From assembly GCF_032464895.1 (NCBI RefSeq), contig NZ_JAWDIC010000001.1, positions 2,170,001-2,234,000 of the forward strand: DNA of 64,000 nt, given 5' to 3'. Shown piece by piece: positions 36,201-44,210 of this stretch. A program made the translations under genes and the position numbers. Each line of letters starts with the position of its first letter. Within the stretch, counting starts at the first letter, position 1. The notes below the pieces were generated by a model. The model worked only from the letters and a program-made list of their open reading frames with translations, did no database searches and was not told the DNA's origin. Origin of the DNA: Phycicoccus sp. M110.8 (GTDB lineage: Bacteria; Actinomycetota; Actinomycetes; Actinomycetales; Dermatophilaceae).

Positions 36201-39200
36201 GACCAAGGGCGACGCCACCACGCACCAGGCTATGACGCGGTGGGACACCACGACCAACACCGGCGTGTACCAGACCACGTCGACCGTCACCTACGACGCC
36301 CTCGGGCGTACCACCAGCACGGCTGACGGGCTCGGGAACAAGTCCACGACCGCGTTCACCCCCGCCACGGGTGGACCGGTCACAGGGCAGACCGTGACGG
36401 ATGCCGCCACCCACACAGTCAAGACGACGCTGCAACCTGCCCGCGGCCTGGTTCTGACCAGCACGGACAACAACGGCAACGTGACCACGAACGCGTACGA
36501 CGCGCTCGGTGAGCTCACCGGAATCTGGCTGCCCGGCCGCGCCACGACGTCCACCGCCAGCCGCACCTTCACGTACACGTTCGGCACGCCGACGACACCG
36601 TCGGTGGTCAAGGCATCCGTGCTGCAGAACAGCGGCAGCTACACCACCTCCGCCACTTACTACGACGGGCAGCTGCGCCCGGTCGAGGTGCAGACCCCCT
36701 CCGCGGACACCCTTACCGGTGCCCGCCTGGTCACCCAGACCATCTACAACGAACGCGGCCTGAAGTCGATCGACTACGGCCCGGTTAAGGACACCACCGG
36801 CACCCCCGGCACCGGCCTCGTCGCCGTCAACGACGGCAGCGTGCCCTCACGCACTGACTACACCTACGACGCCGCCGGCCGGCTTACCAAGACCGCCGTC
36901 CGCTCCGGCGCGGGCAGCACCCTGTGGCACACGGTCACGACCACCACCGCGTACAACGGCGACGCCACGACCACCACACCACCGGCCGGCGGGACACCGA
37001 CGACCACGTTCGTCGACTCCCGTGGCAACACGGTCAAGCTGCGGCAGTACACCACCTCGTCCGGCACCGCCGGCGCCTACCAGGACACCACGTACACGCA
37101 CCGCGCGGACGGGCTCCTGTCCTCGATGAAGGACCCGGCCGGGAACACCTGGTCGCGCTCCTACGACCTGTTCGGCCGCGTGACCAGCGCCACCGACCCC
37201 GACAGCGGCACCACGACCACCACCTATGACGCGGCAGGGCACGTGCAGACCGTGCAGGACGCTCGCGGCAGCATCCTGTGGTTCGGCTACGACGCCCTGG
37301 GCCGCAAGACCGCCGAACGCAAGACGAGCTCCACGGGCACCCAGCTCGCCGGGTGGACGTACGACACCGCCACCGCCGGCGTGGGCAAGCCCGCGTCCTC
37401 GACCCGGTACGACGCCAGCGGCAATGCGTACACGCGGTCCGTGACCGGGTACAACAACTGGGGCCAGCCGACCGGGACCAGCCTGAGCATCCCCACCTCC
37501 GAGACCGGGCTCGCTGGCACGTACACGACGACCATCCGGTACAACCTCGACGGCCAAATCAAGAACTATCTGCAGCCGACCATCCCTGGAGTTGCGGCTG
37601 TCAGCCAGAACCCCGGCTACGACGGCCTCGGTGCCCCGGGCTCCCTCATCGCCCAGACCGCAACTGTCGTCGCCGGAACGACCCGCTCCGCGTACGGGCA
37701 AGCACTGCAGGTCACCCTCGGCCCACTGAACAACAGCGTGTACAGCAACTACACGTACGCCGACGGCACGCGCCGCCTCACGAATGTGAAGGTCACCCGG
37801 GACAAGGGAACCGGGTACCTGGCGAACACGAGCTACACCCAGGACGACTTCGGCAACCTGACCAAGGTCACCGACGCACCCACCGACCCTGGTGCACCGA
37901 GCACCAGCGTTGACACGCAGTGTTTCAACTACGACCCGCTGCAGCACCTGACCCGGGCGTGGACGCCCGCTTCCGCGGACTGCGCCGCGGCACCGACCGT
38001 GGCCGGGCTCGGTGGGCCTGCGCCGTACTGGACCGACTGGACCTACAACAACGCCACCGCAGTCCGGACCGGGCAGACGGTCCACGCCTCCACCGGCGAC
38101 ACCACCACCACGTACGCGTCCCCGGCCGCGGGTGCGGTCCGCCCGCACTCGCTGACCAGCCGCACCACCGGCACCGCCACCACCTCCTACGGATACGACG
38201 CGTCCGGGGACCTGACGTCACAGTCCGGGGCAGCAGGTGCGGCCACGTACACGTGGGATGACGAGCTGCGCCTGGCCTCCAGCACGGGTGCGGCAGGCGC
38301 GACGTCACGGGTGTACGACGCCGACGGGAACCTGCTGGTCTCGCGGGATCCGGCCGGCAAGACGCTGTTCGCGGACGACACCACGGAGGTGCGGTACACC
38401 ACCAGTGGTGGGACGTTGCACGTGACGCATCACTACACGTTCGAGGGTCGCCCGGTCGCGACGCAGACCGACGCGGGTGCGTTGACGTTCCTGGTGACGG
38501 ACCCGCACTCGACGGCGACGATGTCGCTGTCGGACACGACGAACACGGTCACGGCCTCGCGCCGGTTCGACCCGTTCGGCAACGCGCGCGGGACTGCGGC
38601 CGGGACGTGGCCGGACACTCGCGGGTTCCTTAATGCGCCCAAGGACGCCACCACGGGGTTGACGCATCTGGGGGCGCGGGACTACGACCCGGTGCTGGGC
38701 CGGTTCATCTCGGTCGACCCGGAGCTGGATTTGTCGGACCCGACGCAGTGGAACGCGTACGGGTACGCGAACAGCAACCCGGTCACGTTGTCGGACCCGT
38801 CGGGTCGACGCCCGGAGGGCTCGGGGGACTACGGGTGCTCGAACTGCGCGATGGTGGGCGGGTCGTGGCACTTCGGGAACGAGACCGCCGGCTCGACGTC
38901 GGTGCGCGGTGGGACGTACCACCAGTCGTACGCGGCCGCGCAGACGGAACAGACATACAAGGTTCACAAGAAGGAGGAGCAGCATCGCGCCGAGGCGGGG
39001 GATAACGTGTTGGCTCGCGAAGAGCAAGCAAGGCAAGTAGCTGCGGCGAAACGGGCCCAGCTCGTTCGGAGCAGGGCCGCCCAGGCTGAGGCCGAGGCTA
39101 GGTCCGGTTCCACGAAGCACGCATCGCTCTTGTCCGTCCGCACAGTTGGCCTTTGCGGGAACCTCAACTTCGTCGGGGGTGTTGGCCCTGGGGGAACTCT

Positions 39201-39528
39201 CTGCGGCGGCTGGTCGGGCTGGACGCCGTTCGTGGCTGTGACCGCAGCCGGCGAGATGGGCGTGCCCTCCGCCAGTGGCACGGTGGGGTTGATGGTGAGC
39301 AACGCCCGGCGGCCATCGGACCTCAGTGGTTGGGGTGGAAACATGGGGTTCAGCGTCGGCGAGTTCGCGGTAGGCGGAGGGGATGTGGGCATCACGAAGG
39401 CGTCGGACGGTAGTGTGATTTGGACCGCGCAGGGTAACGCTGGGGTAGGTCTGCTCCCCCCTGATGGGCTGCCCCCGTGGGAGATTCACGGAGGTGGTGG
39501 CTACACGTGGACAACACCAGACCGGTGA
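33286..39528 (+). CDS. Rhs-repeat polymorphic toxin
   Basis: A 2080-residue secreted protein from GTG 33286 (AAGGAG upstream, 7-bp overlap with previous gene). Signal peptide at residues 1-35. N-terminal beta sheath region includes GSFSWNQQLALPPVPGDLAP and DGFDLDPSGYIERRYVPC. YD/Rhs repeats fill about residues 1000-1720 (many GxxxxYxYDAxGRLT units). The Rhs core GARDYDPVLGRFISVDPELD is at about 1795 with SDPSG at about 1835, after which cargo changes. The last 235 residues are an unrecognised tip: a charged coiled segment (KVHKKEEQHRAEAGDNVLAR) then a Gly-rich beta domain (GLCGNLNFVGGVGPGGTLCG to GGGGYTWTTPDR). The toxin activity is unknown; the gene at 39585 is the likely immunity. Confidence 0.88.
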   Translation: MLKRFPRAGALVTLASAALVATTALAVSPGAANAATTPVHAPAVTKDRAGKVTPVTARPARKPVWPTGTTVAKAWPSPGQATLTVDTTRRRAGQLPLTLRAANATTSSTATTVRLWPRPAGNALGRGADSIVVSLSGALQTPIQLDLDAAAAASNTGGDWLTRTSLVQLTGCRVTSTSITGCTGTKHLATKNDGHGHLTTTLPATPSTTTTQTMQPMVVATATSSSGPAGSYAATPLAAASSWSGGGQSGSFSWNQQLALPPVPGDLAPPVTVGYDSGSVDGRVSASNNQPSWLGDGFDLDPSGYIERRYVPCSQDMTGGNNTVSTSDNCWKSDNATISIAGHSGPLVKDKTSATWKLYEDDGTRFAHYGTLGAAGEYWTMTTQDGTVYTFGKGTPAVGTGATNSAWAAPVFGNQSGEPCYVAGNYAGSVCPNAVWRWNLDSIVDIHGNAVSFKYATETNNYGENNNHTVVTYTRGGYLTEMDYGQRTDAPTALPVGKVLFSTAERCITDSTFTNCAASNLTASTASHWPDVPFDQICTAATGTVTAPTTGGCVNVQAPAFFTRIRLTGVTTQIVSGTTYTDVDSWAFTQKFLDPGDGTSKLLWTSTMARTGKVGATLATPTVTFVPSSTPTPNRVDAVGDGAPAIYRYRISWIDNGQGGTTTVGFTGQDCTATDKPTDPANNTRRCFPAQYLVPNQVTPTLNWFNKYLVSRVVTTDAVASQPSVTTSYQYVGAPAWHFDRDDLTPQKLRTWGQWRGYGSVRTFVGASPGPWSASEDTFMRGMDHDCLTTACTTFKSVSVTDSRGGTISDADQDNGFTRESRQYASGTPTLDSSGNVTSSTVGATLSETLNTPLLGAVTADDGTRQARLRVLSAASTRSYRADATYLETNDSTTYDAYGQPTQEESATAEAGTTCTRTTYANDTAHWIHVAETSRETVSVPCATTPNRATDIVSADRTLYDGATTWSATPTLTKGDATTHQAMTRWDTTTNTGVYQTTSTVTYDALGRTTSTADGLGNKSTTAFTPATGGPVTGQTVTDAATHTVKTTLQPARGLVLTSTDNNGNVTTNAYDALGELTGIWLPGRATTSTASRTFTYTFGTPTTPSVVKASVLQNSGSYTTSATYYDGQLRPVEVQTPSADTLTGARLVTQTIYNERGLKSIDYGPVKDTTGTPGTGLVAVNDGSVPSRTDYTYDAAGRLTKTAVRSGAGSTLWHTVTTTTAYNGDATTTTPPAGGTPTTTFVDSRGNTVKLRQYTTSSGTAGAYQDTTYTHRADGLLSSMKDPAGNTWSRSYDLFGRVTSATDPDSGTTTTTYDAAGHVQTVQDARGSILWFGYDALGRKTAERKTSSTGTQLAGWTYDTATAGVGKPASSTRYDASGNAYTRSVTGYNNWGQPTGTSLSIPTSETGLAGTYTTTIRYNLDGQIKNYLQPTIPGVAAVSQNPGYDGLGAPGSLIAQTATVVAGTTRSAYGQALQVTLGPLNNSVYSNYTYADGTRRLTNVKVTRDKGTGYLANTSYTQDDFGNLTKVTDAPTDPGAPSTSVDTQCFNYDPLQHLTRAWTPASADCAAAPTVAGLGGPAPYWTDWTYNNATAVRTGQTVHASTGDTTTTYASPAAGAVRPHSLTSRTTGTATTSYGYDASGDLTSQSGAAGAATYTWDDELRLASSTGAAGATSRVYDADGNLLVSRDPAGKTLFADDTTEVRYTTSGGTLHVTHHYTFEGRPVATQTDAGALTFLVTDPHSTATMSLSDTTNTVTASRRFDPFGNARGTAAGTWPDTRGFLNAPKDATTGLTHLGARDYDPVLGRFISVDPELDLSDPTQWNAYGYANSNPVTLSDPSGRRPEGSGDYGCSNCAMVGGSWHFGNETAGSTSVRGGTYHQSYAAAQTEQTYKVHKKEEQHRAEAGDNVLAREEQARQVAAAKRAQLVRSRAAQAEAEARSGSTKHASLLSVRTVGLCGNLNFVGGVGPGGTLCGGWSGWTPFVAVTAAGEMGVPSASGTVGLMVSNARRPSDLSGWGGNMGFSVGEFAVGGGDVGITKASDGSVIWTAQGNAGVGLLPPDGLPPWEIHGGGGYTWTTPDR

Positions 39529-39584
39529 TTGGCGCGCAGCAGGGAAGCCCGGGACGGGGGCCCGTCCTTGTACGCGGGGCGGTC

Positions 39585-39953
39585 ATGATGAAGTTCCGCT
39601 CGGGAGCGGGGGTGTACGCGTCGTGGCCGTTCGGTCGCGCCGAGGTGCACGCAGCTGACGGCGTGACGTTCAGTCTGTCCCCTCCTTGGATTGCCCGAAT
39701 GGCCCGCCTCCTGTTTGGTGGTGAGGTCGCCGAGTTTCGTCGCACTGTGCGGCCCCAGAGTACGAACGAAGTGCTGCGGTATCGCCGAATGTTTCTTTTC
39801 AGGTCCGATGCGGCGGGAGATGTCGCGTTCTGGGTGGGAACAAAGTCGACCGCCTCAGCTTGGGCGGAGCTGTTGGCGGAAGCGGGTTTCTCTATTCGGC
39901 TCAGCGCAACACGACCCGGAAGTCCACGATCGCCCGGCGTACCGACCTCTTAG
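39585..39953 (+). CDS. candidate immunity protein for the Rhs tip
   Basis: A 122-residue protein 56 bp after the Rhs gene. It reads MMKFRSGAGVYASWPFGRAE, then DGVTFSLSPPWIARMARLLF and RYRRMFLFRSDAAGDVAFWV, a strand-rich PH-like layout with a final helix (STASAWAELLAEAGF). Small proteins of this type commonly follow polymorphic toxins as immunity proteins or PH-like companions. ATG 39585, GGGGCGG upstream. Immunity role is inferred from position. Confidence 0.55.
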   Translation: MMKFRSGAGVYASWPFGRAEVHAADGVTFSLSPPWIARMARLLFGGEVAEFRRTVRPQSTNEVLRYRRMFLFRSDAAGDVAFWVGTKSTASAWAELLAEAGFSIRLSATRPGSPRSPGVPTS

Positions 39954-39995
39954 CTGGGTGCGCGGATGGCGCCGTGCGACGTTGACCGATGCGGC

Positions 39996-40134
39996 GGAGT
40001 CGTGCGCCAACATCTTCACCGCCGACACGCGGTCCCGAGGGGTCGGTCGCCAAGACCTTGTCGCCGACGGCAACCGCGACGATCTGTTCAGGGTCCCGTC
40101 GGCCCCCAAACCGGGATGACCAGGCCGCAGCCGC
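39996..40134. pseudogene. rearranged HINT-domain N-terminal remnant
   Basis: Forward reading gives CANIFTADT, the expected start of an Rhs-type HINT domain (C-x-SF-xxDT). The following stretch does not continue on this strand, but the reverse strand at about 40040-40090 reads VGDKVLATDPSG, the next HINT motif. The C-terminal half resumes forward at 40135. This fits a short internal inversion that broke the domain. Confidence 0.4.
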
Positions 40135-40662
40135 GTGGTTGCGCTGATCCGGCCCGCCGGGGCGCACCGAATGGTCGACGTCACGCTCAGTGACGGGTCG
40201 GTGCTGCACTCCACCGACGGGCACCCCATCTGGGACGCCACCACCAAGAAGTTCACCACCGCCGCGGACCTGCACGTCGGCGATGACGTGCTCGGAGCCG
40301 GCGGAAGCCGAGCGACCATCGTGCGGCTCACCGTCCACCGTCAGAACCTCACTGCGTACAACCTGCAGATCGACACCATCCACACGTACTACGCCGGCAC
40401 TTCGCCTATCTTGGTCCACGACAGCTGCGGAGACATGATGTCCCGTCCGCAGCAGATTGCGGACAGGTTCAATGCCACGACTCGTCAGGTCAAGGACGCC
40501 ATCCATGCTGCAAAGAGGCAAGGTCTCCCGCGGAACGGTCCTGTGCGCAACCCGGACCTGAGCGTGGATACGAACACTGGCGAGATCTACCCGCAACTTC
40601 CAGATGGTGGCTACGGCGACTCGATCGGCAATCTCTGGGATTACCTCGAGGGAGGTGGCTGA
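40135..40662 (+). CDS. displaced Rhs C-terminal module: HINT plus toxin
   Basis: A 175-residue frame lacking signal peptide and Rhs repeats. Residues 1-100 are the C-terminal half of a HINT (intein-like) self-cleaving domain: VALIRPAGAHRMVDVTLSDG, STDGHPIWDATTKKFT, GDDVLG, NLQIDTIHTYYAGTSPILVH. The catalytic junction is followed by a toxin domain: QIADRFNATTRQVKDAIHAA and NPDLSVDTNTGEIYPQLPDG then GYGDSIGNLWDYL, a conserved tip found on many actinobacterial polymorphic toxins (activity unknown to me). The DUF4279 immunity gene follows 3 bp later. It is most likely a silent cassette available for recombination into the Rhs gene. Confidence 0.65.
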   Translation: MVALIRPAGAHRMVDVTLSDGSVLHSTDGHPIWDATTKKFTTAADLHVGDDVLGAGGSRATIVRLTVHRQNLTAYNLQIDTIHTYYAGTSPILVHDSCGDMMSRPQQIADRFNATTRQVKDAIHAAKRQGLPRNGPVRNPDLSVDTNTGEIYPQLPDGGYGDSIGNLWDYLEGGG

Positions 40663-40665
40663 CGA

Positions 40666-41076
40666 GTGCTGAGGTCTGTTGCGCTTCGCATCCGATCGGG
40701 GACCCTCTCCTGTTCCGAACTGAGCGCCCTCGCTGCAGGTGTCGCCACCCATTGCACGGATCGAGGTGCTCCCGTCAGCTCCAGACGGCCAGCGGGACCT
40801 GCGCACTCCGTGACCTCCTGGATTCTGCAATCTTCCGGTCCTGGTGAATCGCTGGCTGACCACGTGGCTGGCCTCCAGGCGGCGCTTGCAAGTCTTGACG
40901 ACGTTCGCGCAGCCGACCCCACAGTCAGCGTCGATCTTGTGATTGCAGTTGAAGGCGCGCCGCTGGGCAACCTCTACGAGCTTCCCGCAGCTGTCTTATC
41001 CCGATTGGCCGCTGTCAGTTGTGGATTGACAGTCGACGTGTACGACAGCGACCTTGCCACCCAAGGGGGTACCTAG
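40666..41076 (+). CDS. DUF4279-like immunity protein
   Basis: A 136-residue protein from GTG 40666, 3 bp after the displaced toxin module. The DUF4279 pattern is visible: LRIRSGTLSCSELSALAAG, SVTSWILQSSGPGESLADHV, AGLQAALASLDDVRAADPTV, and LPAAVLSRLAAVSCGLTVDV. Such proteins are frequently encoded next to polymorphic toxins and are presumed to neutralise them by direct binding. Pairing with the HINT-toxin module is clear from spacing and from the continued order of an Rhs cassette (toxin then immunity). Confidence 0.7.
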   Translation: MLRSVALRIRSGTLSCSELSALAAGVATHCTDRGAPVSSRRPAGPAHSVTSWILQSSGPGESLADHVAGLQAALASLDDVRAADPTVSVDLVIAVEGAPLGNLYELPAAVLSRLAAVSCGLTVDVYDSDLATQGGT

Positions 41077-41097
41077 ACCTGCTACCCCTTGACAGCC

Positions 41098-41330
41098 GGT
41101 GGTCGCGCTGATCCGACATGCTGGGGCGCACCGGATGGTCGACGTCGTGCTCAGTGACGGGTGGGTGCTGCACTCCACCTTCGACCAGTGGCTCTTCGGG
41201 AGCGAGCGCCGCTCGACGTCGGTGCGCGATGGTGGGCTCAGTCGTACGGCCGCGCCCAGGAGCAGACCACCCAGACCCACCGGCGGGAGAAGGTTCACCC
41301 GGTCGACAGCGGTGACGACGCCCTGACCTC
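41098..41330 (+). pseudogene. second HINT/Rhs remnant
   Basis: A piece of HINT domain (VVALIRHAGAHRMVDVVLSD) closely matching 40135-40200, joined at about 41180 to a piece matching the Rhs gene at 38895-38990 (TCGACGTCGGTGCGCG in both; QSYGRAQEQTTQTHRREKVH versus the Rhs QSYAAAQTEQTYKVHKKEE). Frameshifts and no start codon. It is debris from Rhs tip exchange, lying before the transposition genes. Confidence 0.6.
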
Positions 41331-41484
41331 GGTTGGGTACCCAGGCGCCGGTGCCAACCCACGGCCACGATCTCATGCTGGCGGGGCAGCCACTTGCCTT
41401 CCAGTCCCCGCTGCGTGTAGACCTCTTTACCCAATGGTGGAAAGGTCGCCGGCGAGTCGCCGTTGAGATGGGGGGCGGTGTGGG

Positions 41485-43416
41485 GTGGTGGACAAGACCA
41501 GGTTGACGCTGGTGGTGGAGCCACGACCGGGTGAGGCGCTGTGGTCGTGGTTGATACGCACTAGTTCGCATGCCCTGTGTCCGCCGGGCCTGGTTGCCCG
41601 GCGCTTGGGATTGCCGGTGCGACCCCAATGGCGTGCCGGCGGCGCGCGGGTCGCCTGTTTCGGAGTGTTGCTGCCTCACAGCTCGGCGGAGGTCGCTGCC
41701 GCGGTCGCCGGTCTGTCACCGGCGGAGATCCAGCAGATGCATTTGAGCGCCTACGACGGCGCAGCGTTGGATCTGTCCGGCCTGGACGTGACCGACGAAC
41801 GCACCCTGGGCGTTGTCGCCCGGCGTGAGTGGATGCTCCCATTCTCGACGCGGGCGTGCCCGGCGTGCCTTTCGACGGCGCCGGTGTGGCCGTTGTGGTG
41901 GCGCCTGCAACACGCCGGCTGCTGCCCGATTCATCGCCTGAGACTTGTGGACCAATGCCCCGCGTGTGGCATTCCGTTCACCCGCGGGTACCCGCTGCGT
42001 GCCCGCGCAAGGGCGCTGTCGGATGCGCGCATCCACGACCCGTACCGTTGCGGGAACCACACGCCGGACGGTCCGTGCGCCCAGGTCCTCGCGGACGTGC
42101 CCGCGGAACCGGTGACGCACGGCCAGACGGTGTTCCAGGAACTGGTCCTCAGCCTTGCCGAACCAGCGACACGAGGCGCCGCCTCGGGAGCGCGGATTCG
42201 GGCATGCGATGAGGAGGGCGAAGCGGTGCTGCTGGGCGGTGCAGCCCTGACCCGCGCGCAATGGTTCGACACACTGCGGGACCTGTCCGCTGTCGCACTG
42301 TGCTTGGCCGGAACCGACCCCCGTGCCCGTCCCCGCGCAGACCCCTCGAGTGGACCGTTGGCACAGTTCGTGGAGCAGTGGTCCGGTGAGCCCGGCCTCA
42401 GTCTCCCGACCGGGTACCGCAGCGGGCCACCGACCGCGCGAGCGTGCCTGGCTTTGTTCGACCTGGTGTCCGCTGCGATGACTGCCTCGACACGGGACTC
42501 GTTCGCGCAGGCGGCAGGCCCGTTGGTGCGCGCGTTCGTCGACGAGAGCGTGCGTCGAAGGCACGACCCGCTGAGAGCTCTGCCGGTGCGCGGACTGGTC
42601 GCTCGCCTGACCTTGGACCTGCGCAGGCCAAACTTCGGCCGAGTAGTGGCCCCGGTGGTAGCGACCCGCCACGTCGATTTCTCGGGGTCCGGGAGGTCCT
42701 CCGCCGTCGCAGTCGCTGCCCGCTTCCCGACGGGCGCGCCCGTGCCCGCACACGCCGAGGACGGGCGCGTAACACGCTGGTCCGTGCCTGCGGCGTGGAT
42801 CCCCACATTGGTGCCCAATCAGCAGTACAACGAGTACATCGTGGAGCACCTGCCTGGCACGGCGACCACGACAGGGCGCCGGTTCGCCGCTCTGTCGGTA
42901 GCCCGCCTCGCCGGTGCGAGCACGTGGGCGGACGCCGGGCGCGCCCTGGACCTGGACCGTGCGGCCAGCGCACATGTTGCCGACGTCGTCGTCCGCCGCG
43001 TCGTGGCCCCGGACCGGTACTGGCGGGCAGTGGCCGCCGTCCTGGCAGAGCTCGGACACCAGGGTGTCGATTACCGGGCCAGGGCCCGCGACTTGGCCCA
43101 TCTGCACAGCATCGACCCGTCCACCTGTGAACAGCTGACGCCGTCACGGCCCACATTCGACTTCACACCCGCCCGTCGTCGCCACGCGGCAGCTTGGGTA
43201 TGGGCCGAGCACACAGGCGGACCGTGGACCGAGTCGCCGGCCGCGCTCGCCCCATGGCCGGTCAGCATCGACCGAGCCTCCCGCGTGGAGGGCTACCGGC
43301 GCTTCGTCGACAAGGCGCCCAGAGACCTGCTGGGCGCCCTGATCGCATGGGCGGCGTCAGCGAAGGGACCAGTCGGGCCCTGCGCGAATGCGCGGAGGTT
43401 GACGTGCCGCCCGTAG
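41485..43416 (+). CDS. tniQ: TniQ/TnsD-family target selector 1
   Basis: A 643-residue protein with an N-terminal TniQ domain: TLVVEPRPGEALWSWLIRTS, LGVVARREWMLPFSTRACPA, then zinc ligands C125/C128, H150 and C147, C158/C161 in CPACLS...CCPIHRLRLVDQCPAC. The long C-terminal part (about 350-643) is helical and likely recognises target DNA, as in TnsD. In Tn7-like elements TniQ/TnsD binds the attachment site and recruits TnsC. GTG 41485 with GTG 41488 as alternative. The end overlaps tnsA by 13 bp. A second, different TniQ is encoded after tnsC, so the element may have two target pathways. Confidence 0.88.
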   Translation: MVDKTRLTLVVEPRPGEALWSWLIRTSSHALCPPGLVARRLGLPVRPQWRAGGARVACFGVLLPHSSAEVAAAVAGLSPAEIQQMHLSAYDGAALDLSGLDVTDERTLGVVARREWMLPFSTRACPACLSTAPVWPLWWRLQHAGCCPIHRLRLVDQCPACGIPFTRGYPLRARARALSDARIHDPYRCGNHTPDGPCAQVLADVPAEPVTHGQTVFQELVLSLAEPATRGAASGARIRACDEEGEAVLLGGAALTRAQWFDTLRDLSAVALCLAGTDPRARPRADPSSGPLAQFVEQWSGEPGLSLPTGYRSGPPTARACLALFDLVSAAMTASTRDSFAQAAGPLVRAFVDESVRRRHDPLRALPVRGLVARLTLDLRRPNFGRVVAPVVATRHVDFSGSGRSSAVAVAARFPTGAPVPAHAEDGRVTRWSVPAAWIPTLVPNQQYNEYIVEHLPGTATTTGRRFAALSVARLAGASTWADAGRALDLDRAASAHVADVVVRRVVAPDRYWRAVAAVLAELGHQGVDYRARARDLAHLHSIDPSTCEQLTPSRPTFDFTPARRRHAAAWVWAEHTGGPWTESPAALAPWPVSIDRASRVEGYRRFVDKAPRDLLGALIAWAASAKGPVGPCANARRLTCRP

Positions 43417-44210
43417 TCGGAGCCGCACCGGCCCGGTGGGGCGTCGTCCGGGCCACCGCGGTCACGTGGGCCGACCATACCGGCGCCGAGCACACGGGCC
43501 CTCCCGGCAGTGACCTTCGTGAGTTGTTGCCCGGGCGGGCGATCCGCAGCATCTCCCAGCATCGAGGGGTCACCCACACCACGAGCAACTACTGTTCGTC
43601 CACCGACCGCGCGAGCCTGGCTTGCGAGTCATGGCTTGAGGCACGCTGGTTGCGGCTACTGGACCATGACCCCGACGTCGTCGCCATCCGCACGCAACCA
43701 CTGATCTTGACCGGGACTGACGTGGACGGGCAGTTCAGCCACACCCCCGATGTCCTGGCGCGTGTTCGCGGTGGAAGCGCCCGACTGATCGACGTGAAGA
43801 ACCCGACCGTGGTCCGTCACCCTGATGTGCTCCGCCGCGCTCGGCTGGCATCGGCGGCGGCCGAGCGTCTGGGCTGGACGTACTACCTGCTGGCCGAACC
43901 ACCCTCCACCAGGATGCGAACCGTCGGATGGCTGTCCGGGTTCAGGCGATGGCTGACCGGGCAGGATCTGTTCCCCGAGCTCCTGGCCGCAGCGGCCAAA
44001 CCGGTCCGGTTGCGGGATCTGTGGGCGCCATTCGGTGAGGACGTGCAAGTCCGCCCCGCCACATACCACCTGCTCTGGTGGCACCGGCTGCTCATGGACT
44101 TCGACTCACCGCTGAGCGAGCGCACCCGGGTGTGGGCCTCACCGCTGCCGTATCGCCCGCCCCACGCCGACACAGACCCCGCCTTCGCCCGCACCATGAT
44201 GGGCGTCTGA
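43404..44210 (+). CDS. tnsA: TnsA-like endonuclease subunit
   Basis: A 268-residue restriction-fold nuclease that cuts the 5' ends of a Tn7-like transposon in complex with TnsB. The nuclease core lies at about residues 65-145: E75 in ACESWLEARW, D116 in HTPDVLAR, and K132 in RLIDVKNP, the expected E-D-xxK arrangement. QPLILTG and YYLLAEPP strands frame it. GTG 43404 has GGAGG 5 bases upstream, inside the end of tniQ; a more distal ATG (43347) would add an Arg-rich extension without a site. The stop overlaps the tnsB start (TGATG). Presence of TnsA predicts cut-and-paste transposition. Confidence 0.88.
   Translation: MPPVVGAAPARWGVVRATAVTWADHTGAEHTGPPGSDLRELLPGRAIRSISQHRGVTHTTSNYCSSTDRASLACESWLEARWLRLLDHDPDVVAIRTQPLILTGTDVDGQFSHTPDVLARVRGGSARLIDVKNPTVVRHPDVLRRARLASAAAERLGWTYYLLAEPPSTRMRTVGWLSGFRRWLTGQDLFPELLAAAAKPVRLRDLWAPFGEDVQVRPATYHLLWWHRLLMDFDSPLSERTRVWASPLPYRPPHADTDPAFARTMMGV

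Noticed and set aside
41077-41484. Left transposon end just before tniQ
   Set aside because: The DNA is Rhs debris; no TGT terminus with the repeats seen at the right end is present.
41716-43107. A 463-residue reverse-strand frame opposite tniQ
   Set aside because: Antisense shadow; the forward TniQ zinc motifs are unambiguous.
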